From Petropleomorpha daqingensis (GTDB lineage: Bacteria; Actinomycetota; Actinomycetes; Mycobacteriales; Geodermatophilaceae), in NCBI RefSeq assembly GCF_013408985.1, contig NZ_JACBZT010000001.1, positions 4,729,197 to 4,793,196 of the forward strand: a stretch of 64,000 nucleotides of DNA. The letters run 5' to 3'. Positions 26,150 to 35,313 of this stretch are shown piece after piece. Position numbers and translations under genes: made by a program. Below the pieces are notes generated by a model. It was not told where the DNA came from. It was given only the letters and a program-made list of their open reading frames with translations, and made no database searches. How positions within the stretch are numbered: position 1 is the first letter of the stretch; every line of letters begins with the position of its first letter.

Positions 26150-29100
26150 GACGCACCTCCGGTTCGCATCGTCGACAGCAGGTGGGGCAGCACTTCGGCG
26201 CCGGCCGTCCCGGCCGCCGCCCAGGCCAGCACGACCAGCCAGGACAGCGGGTCCAGCGGCTGGCAGCCGAAGAACCCCGACAGCCCAGGCGTCTGGACGA
26301 CGACGGCGAGGACGGCGAGCGAGCCGGCCGCGGTGGCGAGCACGAGCGGGCTGCGCCGGCCCATCCACGCGGTCTGGCCCAGCTGCGTGGCGATCAGCGC
26401 GGCCAGGCCCATCGTCCCGGCGCGGCCGCGCAGCCCGGTCATCCGGCCCACCGCCCAGGCACCGGTCGCGCCGGCCGCGGTCGCCACGCCGCGCGTGAGC
26501 ACCACCCGGCGCAGCTCGTCGGTGAAGTCGCGGTGCGGCCCGGCGGCGAGCACCTCGCCGAGCGGGTGCGCGGCCAAGGGGCCTTCGGCGTCCGAGGGGG
26601 CCGTCGTCCGCGGCGCGGCGACCGCGACCGCCAGCGCCGGGAACATGTCGGTGAGCAGGTTGACCAGCAGCAGCTGCCGGGTGCCGATCGGCGCGCGGCC
26701 GCCGAACGCCGTCCCGAGGACGGTGAAGGCCACCTCGCCGGCGTTGCCGCCGACCAGCACCGACACCGCGTCGCGCACCCGCGACCACATGGCCCGGCCC
26801 TCGGCGATCGCGTCGACCAGCCGCGTCAGGTCGACGTCGGTGAGCACGAGGTCGGCCGCGGTCCGCGCGGCGGGCGACTCGGCGCCGGAGACCCCGACTC
26901 CGACGTCGGCCAGCCGGATCGCCGCGGCGTCGTTCACGCCGTCGCCGGTCATCGCCAGGGTGGCGCCGGTCCTCCGCAGCGCGCCGACCAGCAGCACCTT
27001 CTGCTCGGGCGAGCGCCGGGCGAACACCGTCGCCTCCCGCACCAGCCGCGCCCGTTCGGCGTCCGAGGCCCGGGCGAGCTGCGCGCCGGTGACGACCTGG
27101 TCGGCGCCGGGGACGCCGGCCTGCGCGGCGATCGCGCCGGCGGTCTCCGGGTGGTCGCCGGTCGCGACCAGCACCCGCACCCCGGCGGCGCGCAGCTGCT
27201 CGATCGCGGCCACCGACGAGTCGCGCAGCGTGTCGGCCAGGGCGACCAACCCGCGCAGGGTGAGCTCCTCGGCCGCCTCCTGCAGGTCGTCGGGCCCGCC
27301 GTCGAGCGAGCGGTCGGCCACGGCGAGCACCCGCAGGCCCTCGCCGGCCAGCTGCTGCACCCGGTCGCGCAGGTCGGGGCCGCCCGCACACCGGCGCAGC
27401 ACCTCCTCCGGTGCACCCTTGACCACCAGCCGCCCGTCCCGCACTGCCGCGGAGAACCCGCGCCCGGCGGCGAACGGCAGCGAGGCGTCGGGGTCGCCGT
27501 CGGGCGCCACCCCGGCCGACCGGGCGGCCTCGGCGACGGCGCGGTCGGTCTCGTGCGCGGCGTCGTCCCCGCTGCCCATCCCCGCGGCGGCCAGCCGCAG
27601 GACGCCGTCCTCGTCGAGGTCGCCGCAGGGCACCAGCCGCGCCACCCGCAGGCGGTTCTCGGTCAAGGTGCCGGTCTTGTCGAAGCAGACGGTGTCGACC
27701 CGGCCGAGCGCCTCGAGCACCCGCGCCGAGCGCACGACGGCGCCGCGCCGCGACAGCCGCTGCGCCGCCGCCTGCTGGGCCACGGTGGCCACCAGCGGCA
27801 GCCCCTCCGGGACCGCGGCGACGGCCACCGCGACGCCGTCCCGGACCGCCTCGCGCAGCGGCCGCCGCCACAGCACCCCGAGCAGGGTGACCGCGGCGCC
27901 GCCGGCGAGGGTCAGCGGCAGGACGCGGCGGGTCAGCTCGCCGAGCCGCGCCTGCACGCCGGCCGGCGGGGCGGCGCCCCCGGCCGCCCGCGCGGCCCGG
28001 CCGGCCTGGGTGGCCTCGCCGACGGCGACGACGACCGCCCGCCCGGACCCGGCCACCACCGTCGTCCCGTCGAAGAGCATGCAGCTGCGGTCGCCGACCT
28101 CGGCGCCGGGCGTGGCCGCCGGCGACTTGCCCACCGCCAGTGACTCGCCGGTCAGGTTCGACTCGTCGACCTCCAGGTCGGTGACCTCAAGCAGGCGGGC
28201 GTCGGCGGCCACGACGTCGCCCGGCTCCACGACGAGGACGTCGCCGACCCGGACGGCGCTGCCCGGCACCTCCTCGACCCGCCCGTCGCGCTCCCGGCGG
28301 GCGCACACGTCCTGCTCCAGCAGCAGCGACTCCAGCGCGGTCTCGGCGCGCAACCGCTGCCACCCGCTGATGAGCGCGTTGCCCACGGTCACGCTCCCGA
28401 CCAGCACGGCGTCCGTGGCCTCGCCGAGCATCGCCGTGGCCGCCGCACCGGTCCCCAGGATCGGGGTCAGCGGGTCGGCCAGCTCCGCGACGACGGTGCG
28501 CGCGTAGCGCGCCGGCAGCCGGAGCTGCGCGGACCCGAGAACCGCCCGCACCGGGGCCGGCGCGCGGGACTCCGTCGGCTCGCGGTCCGCCGGGAACTCG
28601 GCCAGCCGCCGCTGAACCTCTTCGGCGTCCAGCGCGTGCCAGGGGGTGTGCACGGTGACCGGCGGCGCGGGACGGGCGGCGACGTGCGCCGCCGTCCAGG
28701 TGCCGCTGGCCATGGCCCACAACGTCGCCGACTTGCCGGGGGCGGTGGCCTTCGCCTGCCCGTAGCGGGCGCTGCCCACCGCGGCCAGCAGCGAGCCGAG
28801 CACGTTGCCGGTGATGGCGGTCTCCACGCTGCGCCGGCTCACCGCGCGGGCGTCGGCGGTGGCGGCCACGACCAGGCAGGCGTCGACCAGGCCGGGGCAG
28901 GTGACCAGGTCGGCGCCCCACGCCGGGGCCCGGCCGGGCCGGACCGGCGCCACGGCGACGTCGGCGGCCAGCAGCGCCGGGCCGTCCGCGGCGGAGACCA
29001 GCAGCACCCCGCGCCCCTCGCCCTGCAGCCGCCGGACCGTCTCCAGCAGCGGCGCGTCGCTGACCTCGTCGGCCATCCCGCCGACCTCGCGGGTGCCGAC

Positions 29101-30576
29101 GTGCGCGGTGAGCACCACCCGGGCGCCGCTCTCCGCGGCCGCCGACAGCAGCGCCTCGGCGTGCGGATCGAGCTCCGGCGCCACGGTGACGACGCCGACC
29201 CGGCGCCGGCCGTCGAGCAGCGAGCGCAGCTCTCCGCCCGGCGCGTCCGGGGACCGGCGCCCCGGTCCCAGCCGCAGCCGGCCGGCCGCGGGATCGCCGC
29301 CGAGCAGCCGGGTGGCCGCCGTCCAGACGTCGGCGACGTCCCACCCGTCGGCGGCCTGCGCGTCGAGCACGACCGGCGGCCCGGTGCACAGCGCGTCGCC
29401 GTCCAGCACGACCGTGTCGATGCGGTCGAGCCGGCGGAAGGCCGTGCCGTCCATCGGCAGCACGCCGCGGCGGGACAGGAGCAGGTCCAGCGTGGCGGCG
29501 AACGACTCGCGGCCCTGGACGGCGGCCTTCGGGGTCAGCGCCTTCATCAGGTCCGCCGAGCGGCCGGGCCGGCGGGTCAGCGGGAGCAGCGCGACGGCCC
29601 CGAGCAGCTCGGTCGGCCCCAGCCGCGCCCGGTAGCGCTCGATCGGGCCGTCGGGCAGCGGGGCGGGCCGCGGGCCGGGGGCGGCGACGTCGTCGTCCGG
29701 CTGCTCGAGCTCGGGGCCGCAGAGCTCGTGCTCGCGGCGGCGCCAGACCTGCCGGCGGGCGCGCATCTCCAGCGCCTCCTGCACGGCGGCCGCGGCGTTG
29801 AGCGCGGGGACCGTCGGGCTCTGGGTGAGCGCGTGCAGCAGCGCGCTGGTGCCGGTGAACACCAGGTCGGTGCCGATCGGGCCGATCCGGTCGGTCAGCC
29901 GCGTCTTGATCCACTCCTGGCTGTCGAGCAGGGCGACGGCGAGCGTGGCGTGCCGGTGCAGCGCGGGCACGGGCAGGTACTTGGCGGCGAACGCCACGCC
30001 AACGGCGGCGGTGTCGATCGCGGCGTCCACCAGGGCGGCGAGCACCGGCTCGAGGTCGGCCGGGTGGTCGGTCCGCAGCGGGTAGAGCCGCCGGGTGCCG
30101 CGCGCCTGCTCGACGGCCGCCACCACGCCGACGACGTCGCCCACGCCCACCCGGCGCTCGTCGATCGCGACCAGCACCCGCCCGGCCACCTCGTTCACCG
30201 TCGCCCACGAGACGCCGTCGAGCCGCTCCAGCGTGCGGCGCAGCGAGCGGTGCGCCTCCGCCGGCTGGTCCGGCAGGCCCAGCTCGACCTGCACGTGCCC
30301 GCGGTCGGCCCACACCCGCGGGGTGTGCCGGGTCGTCGGCGGTTCCACCATCGCGCGAGCGGCGTCCACGACGGAGTGCACGTGCCCGTCGGGCATCGGG
30401 TCGGCGCCGGTCACCACCGTGCCGACGGTGCGGGTGGCCGACTCGGCCAGGCTGCGGACGGCGCGGACGCCCGAGCGGGCCGAGTCCGACAGCAGCCCGG
30501 CGGTGAGGACGGCGGGAGCGGCGGCCAGCCCGGCGCCGATCGCGGCCAGCCGCACCCCGGCCCGCAGCACAGCCAT
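26146..30576 (-). CDS. CtpI/CtpH-like giant cation-transporting P-type ATPase with a decayed N-terminal ATPase half
   Basis: The 1,476-residue protein has a complete P2-type ATPase in its C-terminal half. It shows an actuator TGES at 809-812, PEGLP in M4 (923-927), the phosphorylated Asp966 in FDKTGTLTEN, a hinge MTGDGVNDAAAIR and late membrane segments including VNLLTDMFPALAV. The N-terminal part holds an HMA-like fold without CxxC (about 88-160) and a region (385-545) that mimics the P-domain but reads DTVVLDGDAL where DKTGT should be. That architecture matches mycobacterial CtpH/CtpI (around 1,500-1,600 residues). The transported ion is unknown. It is divergent from the SARP gene, 104 bases away. 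Confidence 0.9.
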   Translation of the reverse strand: MAVLRAGVRLAAIGAGLAAAPAVLTAGLLSDSARSGVRAVRSLAESATRTVGTVVTGADPMPDGHVHSVVDAARAMVEPPTTRHTPRVWADRGHVQVELGLPDQPAEAHRSLRRTLERLDGVSWATVNEVAGRVLVAIDERRVGVGDVVGVVAAVEQARGTRRLYPLRTDHPADLEPVLAALVDAAIDTAAVGVAFAAKYLPVPALHRHATLAVALLDSQEWIKTRLTDRIGPIGTDLVFTGTSALLHALTQSPTVPALNAAAAVQEALEMRARRQVWRRREHELCGPELEQPDDDVAAPGPRPAPLPDGPIERYRARLGPTELLGAVALLPLTRRPGRSADLMKALTPKAAVQGRESFAATLDLLLSRRGVLPMDGTAFRRLDRIDTVVLDGDALCTGPPVVLDAQAADGWDVADVWTAATRLLGGDPAAGRLRLGPGRRSPDAPGGELRSLLDGRRRVGVVTVAPELDPHAEALLSAAAESGARVVLTAHVGTREVGGMADEVSDAPLLETVRRLQGEGRGVLLVSAADGPALLAADVAVAPVRPGRAPAWGADLVTCPGLVDACLVVAATADARAVSRRSVETAITGNVLGSLLAAVGSARYGQAKATAPGKSATLWAMASGTWTAAHVAARPAPPVTVHTPWHALDAEEVQRRLAEFPADREPTESRAPAPVRAVLGSAQLRLPARYARTVVAELADPLTPILGTGAAATAMLGEATDAVLVGSVTVGNALISGWQRLRAETALESLLLEQDVCARRERDGRVEEVPGSAVRVGDVLVVEPGDVVAADARLLEVTDLEVDESNLTGESLAVGKSPAATPGAEVGDRSCMLFDGTTVVAGSGRAVVVAVGEATQAGRAARAAGGAAPPAGVQARLGELTRRVLPLTLAGGAAVTLLGVLWRRPLREAVRDGVAVAVAAVPEGLPLVATVAQQAAAQRLSRRGAVVRSARVLEALGRVDTVCFDKTGTLTENRLRVARLVPCGDLDEDGVLRLAAAGMGSGDDAAHETDRAVAEAARSAGVAPDGDPDASLPFAAGRGFSAAVRDGRLVVKGAPEEVLRRCAGGPDLRDRVQQLAGEGLRVLAVADRSLDGGPDDLQEAAEELTLRGLVALADTLRDSSVAAIEQLRAAGVRVLVATGDHPETAGAIAAQAGVPGADQVVTGAQLARASDAERARLVREATVFARRSPEQKVLLVGALRRTGATLAMTGDGVNDAAAIRLADVGVGVSGAESPAARTAADLVLTDVDLTRLVDAIAEGRAMWSRVRDAVSVLVGGNAGEVAFTVLGTAFGGRAPIGTRQLLLVNLLTDMFPALAVAVAAPRTTAPSDAEGPLAAHPLGEVLAAGPHRDFTDELRRVVLTRGVATAAGATGAWAVGRMTGLRGRAGTMGLAALIATQLGQTAWMGRRSPLVLATAAGSLAVLAVVVQTPGLSGFFGCQPLDPLSWLVVLAWAAAGTAGAEVLPHLLSTMRTGGAS

Positions 30577-30680
30577 CGGCGTCCCCCTGTCGGCTGCCCC
30601 GGACGCTATCCCTTTACCCGGTGCCCAGCGCGCGGGAGCCTTCCCACGAATCGGAGAGACGGTCGACAGGAAGTGCCGCG

Positions 30681-33413
30681 ATGGACGTGACCGTCCGGCT
30701 GCTGGGCGGGTTCGAGGTCGTCGTCGACGGTCGTGCCGTGCCCTCCACCCACTGGCGGCGGCGCTCGGCCGCCTCGCTGGTCAAGCTGCTCGCGCTCGCG
30801 CCCGGGCGGCGGATGCGGCGCGACGAGGTGATCGACGCCCTCTGGCCCGACCTGCTGGTCGACGAGGCGGCCCCGCGGCTGCACAAGGCCGCGCACTACG
30901 CCCGGACGGCGCTCGGCGCGCGGGACGGCGTCGTCCTGGCCGACGACGCGGTCAGCCTGCTGCCGGCCGCCGACGTCCGCCTCGACGTGACCGACTTCGA
31001 GCAGGCCGCCGAGCCCGACGCGGCGCTGGACAGCTACGCCGGCGACCTGCTGCCCGACGACGTCTACGAGCGGTGGACCGAGGAGCACCGCGACCGGCTG
31101 CGGCTGCGCCGGCTGGCCCTGCTGCGCCAGACCGGGCGCTGGGCGACGCTGGTCGCCGCCGACCCGCTGGACGAGGAGGCGCACCTGCGGCTGGTGCGCG
31201 AGCACGTCGACGCCGGACGACGGGCGGCCGCGCTGCGCCAGCTGCAGGCGCTGGCCGCGGTCACCGGCACCGAGCTGGGCACCGGGCTGAGCCCGGCCGC
31301 GGTCGCCCTGCGCGCCGAGGCCCTCGCCCTGCCGCCGGAGGCCGCCGACGGCGGCCGCCCGGTCCGGCGGACCACCCCGCTGCCGCTGCCGGCGACGACG
31401 ACGATCGGCCGCGACTGGGACCGCGCCCGGGTGCAGGAACTGCTCGAGCACTCCCGCGTGGTCACCCTGATCGGGCCGGGCGGGGTGGGCAAGACCCGGC
31501 TGGCCGTCGAGACCGCGCTCGAGCGCAGCCGCGGCACCGACACCGAGGCCGCGTTCGTCGACCTGACCCGGGTCGGCGACGCAGGCCTCGTCGCCGACCT
31601 GGTCTGCAGCGAGATCGGCGTGCACGTCGGCTCGGCCGACGGCGCCGAGCGGGCGCTGGTCGAGGCGCTGCGCCGCCGGTCGCTGCTGCTCGTGCTGGAC
31701 AACTTCGAGCACGTGGCCGCGGCGGCGCCGCTGGTCAGCCGGCTGGCCGCACGCGCCCCCGAGGTGACGGTGCTAGTCACCAGCCGCGCCCGCCTGCACA
31801 TCGCCGGCGAGCGGATCTACGACGTCCCGCCGCTGCCGGTGGCCGGCGACGGCGCCGCGGTCGCCCTGTTCTGCCAGGCCGCGACCGCGGTCGACCCCGA
31901 CTTCGACCTGTCCGCGCACCTGGCCGACGTCGTGGCGATCTGCCGGCAGGTCGACGGGCTGCCGCTGGCCATCGAGCTGGCCGCCGGGCACGTGCGGACC
32001 CTGTCCCCCGCCGCCCTGCGCGCCCGGCTGGGCCTGCGGCTGGGCTCACCGGTCGGCGCCCCCCGGGACAGCCCGGAGCGCCAGCTCACCATCCCGGCGA
32101 CGATCGACTGGAGCCTGCAGCTGCTCGGCGCGCCCGAGCAGGAGCTGTTCGCCGCGCTCGGCGTCTTCGCCGGTCCGGTGGAGGTCGAGGCGGTCGAGGC
32201 GGTCTGCGGCGAGGTCGTGCCCGACGCCGTCGCCGCGCTGTCCCGGCTGGTGGACTCCAGCCTCGTGCGCCGGGTGACCGGCCGCCGCGGGGAGCCGCGG
32301 TTCCGGCTGCTGGAGCTCTTGCGCCAGCGCGCCCGGGAGCTGCTGCCCGAGCCCGTCGGCGAGCGCCTGCGGGCCCGGCACGCCGCCTGGGTGGCCGCGA
32401 CGCTCGACGAGCTCGACGGCCGCAAGTGGACCGAGCCGCAGCCGTGGATCGACCGGATCACCGACCTGCAGCCGGAGATCCGGGCCGCGCACGCCGACGC
32501 GACCCGGCGCGGCGACCGGACGACCGCGGCCCGGATCGCGGCGGCCATGGGCACCTTCTGGCACCGGGAGGGGCACCACGACGAGGGGATGCGGTGGGTC
32601 GGTGCCGCGCTGCGGGACGGCGGGGAGCTGGACGGGCAGCTGCTGGGCCGGTTGCACGTGGCGGCCGGCACGACGATCTGGACGCACGACTCGCTGGCTG
32701 CGCGCGAGCACTGGGCCCGGGCGGCGGAGCTGTTCCGCCGGCACGGCAGCGACCGCTACCTCGCCTACGCGCTGGGGCTGACCGCGGTGACGTTCGTCGG
32801 CGACCCCGCGGCGTATCCGGAGGCGCTGCGGCAGTCCGACGAGAGCATCGCGCTGGCCCGCCGGGTCGACGAGGCCGCGCTCACCGCCCAGCTGCTGTGC
32901 ATCAAGGGCGAGCTGACCCGGGTGCACGGCGACGACGCCACCGCGCGGTCGGTGTACGAGGAGGGCCGCCGCCTCGCCGAGGACGTCGGGGACGGCGTCC
33001 TGCTCAGCATGCTGACGGCCAACCTGGGCTACCTCGCCGAGCACCGCGGCGACCAGGCCGAGGCCGCGCGGCTGCACCGGGAGGGGCTGGGGCTGGCCTG
33101 GGCGCAGGGCCGGCGGCTGGTGGCCGCGTGGATCCTCGGCGAGACCGCCGGCCCCGAGCTCGCCCTCGGCCGGCCCGAGCACGGGGCACGGATGATCGGC
33201 GCGGCCGACCGCGCGCTCGACGACCTCGGGGTGCACCGCGCCCCCGGCGACAGCCCCGAGTACGACCGCGTGGTCGCGGCGCTCCGGGCCGCGCTCGGCG
33301 ACGCCGGCTACGAGCGGGCCACCGCCGACGGCGCCCGGCTGACCCTCGACGAGGCGGTCGCCGTGGCCCTGGCCGGGCCGCCGGTTCAGCTCGCGGCGCC
33401 CGCCGTCTCCTGA
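30681..33413 (+). CDS. AfsR/SARP-family regulator with BTAD, NB-ARC-type ATPase and TPR-like region
   Basis: The 910-residue protein has an OmpR-like winged helix (about 1-95, VTVRLLGGFEVVVDG and ALWPD). A BTAD domain (about 100-215) is followed by a P-loop NTPase with Walker A GPGGVGKT (265-272) and Walker B LLLVLDNFEHV, the DGLPLAIELAAG motif, and a long C-terminal helical TPR-like region. AfsR-type SARPs activate target promoters through short direct repeats. ATG 30681 is preceded by AGGAAG. It shares a divergent promoter with the giant P-type ATPase, and its end overlaps the MaoC gene by 28 bases. Confidence 0.9.
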   Translation: MDVTVRLLGGFEVVVDGRAVPSTHWRRRSAASLVKLLALAPGRRMRRDEVIDALWPDLLVDEAAPRLHKAAHYARTALGARDGVVLADDAVSLLPAADVRLDVTDFEQAAEPDAALDSYAGDLLPDDVYERWTEEHRDRLRLRRLALLRQTGRWATLVAADPLDEEAHLRLVREHVDAGRRAAALRQLQALAAVTGTELGTGLSPAAVALRAEALALPPEAADGGRPVRRTTPLPLPATTTIGRDWDRARVQELLEHSRVVTLIGPGGVGKTRLAVETALERSRGTDTEAAFVDLTRVGDAGLVADLVCSEIGVHVGSADGAERALVEALRRRSLLLVLDNFEHVAAAAPLVSRLAARAPEVTVLVTSRARLHIAGERIYDVPPLPVAGDGAAVALFCQAATAVDPDFDLSAHLADVVAICRQVDGLPLAIELAAGHVRTLSPAALRARLGLRLGSPVGAPRDSPERQLTIPATIDWSLQLLGAPEQELFAALGVFAGPVEVEAVEAVCGEVVPDAVAALSRLVDSSLVRRVTGRRGEPRFRLLELLRQRARELLPEPVGERLRARHAAWVAATLDELDGRKWTEPQPWIDRITDLQPEIRAAHADATRRGDRTTAARIAAAMGTFWHREGHHDEGMRWVGAALRDGGELDGQLLGRLHVAAGTTIWTHDSLAAREHWARAAELFRRHGSDRYLAYALGLTAVTFVGDPAAYPEALRQSDESIALARRVDEAALTAQLLCIKGELTRVHGDDATARSVYEEGRRLAEDVGDGVLLSMLTANLGYLAEHRGDQAEAARLHREGLGLAWAQGRRLVAAWILGETAGPELALGRPEHGARMIGAADRALDDLGVHRAPGDSPEYDRVVAALRAALGDAGYERATADGARLTLDEAVAVALAGPPVQLAAPAVS

Positions 33414-33820
33414 ACCGCCGCCGCCACGACGGGGTCGCGCCAGACCACGGCGGTCCCGTCGAGGACGACGGCGCCGTCCTGGTTGGTGATCGACGTCGCG
33501 AGCGTGCTGACCGGCTTGTCCTCGCGGACGCCGGTCACCTCCACCCGGGCGGTGAGCACGTCGCCGGGCCGCACGGCCACCCGGAAGTTCCAGGTCACGT
33601 TGAGGAAGACGCTGCCCGGGCCGGGCAGCTCCTCGGCCACGACCGCGTTGAGCAGCCCGCTGGTCACCCCACCCTGGACGACGATGCCGCCGAACCGCGA
33701 GCGCGCGGCCAGCTCCTCGTCGTAGTGCACCGGGTTGCGGTCCCCGGTGAGCTCGGTGAACAGCTCGATGTCCTGCGCGCGCACGGTCCGGGTCCTGGTC
33801 GCGCTGTCGCCCACCTGCAT
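33386..33820 (-). CDS. MaoC-like (R)-specific enoyl-CoA hydratase
   Basis: The 144-residue hotdog-fold protein carries the hydratase motif FTELTGDRNPVHYDEELA, with the catalytic Asp and His of the (R)-hydratase 2 signature, followed by FGGIVVQGGVTSGLL. These enzymes hydrate trans-2-enoyl-CoA or act in similar lyase reactions. It follows the PIG-L deacetylase with a single-base gap on the same strand, so the two are co-transcribed. The 3' end overlaps the SARP gene on the opposite strand. Confidence 0.88.
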   Translation of the reverse strand: MQVGDSATRTRTVRAQDIELFTELTGDRNPVHYDEELAARSRFGGIVVQGGVTSGLLNAVVAEELPGPGSVFLNVTWNFRVAVRPGDVLTARVEVTGVREDKPVSTLATSITNQDGAVVLDGTAVVWRDPVVAAAVQETAGAAS

Positions 33821-33821
33821 G

Positions 33822-34532
33822 TCACGCAGCCTCCTCCTCTTCCAGTGCGGCGCGGGCGGTCCGCGCCGCGACGAACGTCTCGGTGCTCCACCAGTCGCGG
33901 TAGCGCGGCTCCCCGACCAGCGCGATCAGCCCGGCGGTCTGCGAGCGGTGCGCCACGAGGGCCGCGATCTTGGCGTCGAGCAGCTCCCCGGACAGGCGCG
34001 AGGCGTAGGCCGGGTCGGCGGCGGGCTCCGGCGGGCCGGTCATCCACACCCCGGTCTCGGCGCACAGCGCGCCCCACTCGTCGAGCCACTCGCCGGTCAG
34101 CGCGGCGTACCAGAGCTCGGCGCCGGTGCCCTCGACCGCGCGGGTCGTCCAGGCCGAGACGGCGCGGTGGTCGTCGTGCCCGGTCATCCCGTCCGGCCCG
34201 AAGGTGAGGACCAGGTCGGGGCGGACGTCGGCGACGACGGCGGCGACCGCGGCCACCCCGACCTCCTCGGGGACCCGGTCCAGGCAGCCGTCGGTCAGCG
34301 GGACGGCCGCACGCAGCCAGCGGTGCTCGGTCACGCCGATCGCGGCGAGGCTCGCGGTGAGCTCGCCCGCGCGGATCCGCGCGGCCGCGGGGTCGGTCAG
34401 GCCGGCCTCGCCGCGGGTCGCCGTCGCCACCACCACCCGGTGTCCGGCGGCGCGCGCGGCGGCGAGGAAGCCGGCGCAGAGATAGGCCTCGTCGTCCGGG
34501 TGCGCCCAGACGCCCAGCACGGTTCGCGTCAT
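33822..34532 (-). CDS. PIG-L family deacetylase
   Basis: The 236-residue protein has the zinc-binding AHPDDE motif (10-15) and the second metal element HDDHR (about 118-122), with ATRGEAGLTD following the first. PIG-L/LmbE enzymes such as MshB or Mca remove acetyl groups or cleave amides from N-acetylglucosamine-containing compounds, including mycothiol pathway molecules. The exact substrate is unresolved. ATG 34532 lies in a divergent promoter with the OsmC-like gene. That promoter carries 11-bp-phased TTCC repeats. Confidence 0.88.
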   Translation of the reverse strand: MTRTVLGVWAHPDDEAYLCAGFLAAARAAGHRVVVATATRGEAGLTDPAAARIRAGELTASLAAIGVTEHRWLRAAVPLTDGCLDRVPEEVGVAAVAAVVADVRPDLVLTFGPDGMTGHDDHRAVSAWTTRAVEGTGAELWYAALTGEWLDEWGALCAETGVWMTGPPEPAADPAYASRLSGELLDAKIAALVAHRSQTAGLIALVGEPRYRDWWSTETFVAARTARAALEEEEAA

Positions 34533-34554
34533 GCCGCCACGGTCGGCCGCCGGT

Positions 34555-34615
34555 CTTCCGGAGACCTTCCGCGGCGCGGACCGGGCGGGCACCGGCGTGG
34601 AAGGCCGGAGGAAGG
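34555..34615. promoter_or_regulatory. Phased direct repeats, candidate SARP/BTAD binding site
   Basis: CTTCCG occurs at 34555 and 34566 (11 bases apart), and GGAAGG occurs at 34599 and 34610 (11 apart) in the opposite orientation, 33 bases further on. All offsets are multiples of 11, so the repeats face the same side of the helix. Short direct repeats at an 11-bp period are the known SARP recognition pattern. A related block precedes the second SARP gene (40173-40220). Confidence 0.55.
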
Positions 34616-34674
34616 CGCCGTTCCTAGCGTCCGCGGCGTCCCGATCCACCTCCCCTCCCGAGGAGTTCCCTCCC

Positions 34675-35247
34675 ATGACCGAGACCATGAGCCGCCCGGC
34701 CCGCAACGGCGTCGACGTCCCCACCCTGTTCGCCACGCTCGACGCGGTGAAGGGCGCCCCGCAGCTGGCCGACTTCCAGTTCCGCGCCACCAACACCTGG
34801 GTGAGGGGCACCCACAGCCGCAGCACGATCCAGGGCTTCTACGGCGCCGGCCAGGAGGACGCCAGCCGGACCGAGGCCTTCTCCTACGACGCCGACCACC
34901 CCGCCGTCCTGGTCGGCACCAACCACGGCCCGACGCCGGTGGAGTTCCTGCTGCACGCGATCGCCGCCTGCATCACCAGCGGCCTGGCCAACATCGCCTC
35001 GGCTCGCGGCATCGACCTGACCCGGGTGGAGTCCACCGTCGAGGGCGACATCGACCTGCTCGGCATCCTCGGCCTCGACCGCGAGGTCCGGAACGGCTAC
35101 TCGCAGATCCGGGTGCACTTCACCGTCGAGGGCGACGCCTCCCCCGAGCAGCTGGCCGAGCTGGTCGAGCAGTCCCGCCGCCGCTCGGCCGTCTTCGACG
35201 TCCTCTCCAACGGCACCGACGTCCGCATCGACGTCACCACCCCCTGA
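34675..35247 (+). CDS. OsmC-family protein lacking the second redox cysteine
   Basis: The 190-residue protein has the OsmC/Ohr fold: GTNHGPTPVEFLLHAIAACITSGLANIA holds the single cysteine, then helix and strand elements follow, ending RRRSAVFDVLSNGTDV. In classical Ohr/OsmC the second cysteine lies near that last element; here the position is not Cys and the protein contains only one cysteine, so hydroperoxide reduction by the usual dithiol mechanism is doubtful. It may bind a thiol or lipid adduct instead. GAGGAG lies about ten bases before ATG 34675. It heads a three-gene unit with two flavoenzymes. Confidence 0.82.
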   Translation: MTETMSRPARNGVDVPTLFATLDAVKGAPQLADFQFRATNTWVRGTHSRSTIQGFYGAGQEDASRTEAFSYDADHPAVLVGTNHGPTPVEFLLHAIAACITSGLANIASARGIDLTRVESTVEGDIDLLGILGLDREVRNGYSQIRVHFTVEGDASPEQLAELVEQSRRRSAVFDVLSNGTDVRIDVTTP

Positions 35248-35313
35248 TCCCCCGTCGGTGGCCGGCCCGCCTCGCCGCAGGCCGGCCACCGGGACCCTTC
35301 CCTGGAGCCCCTC

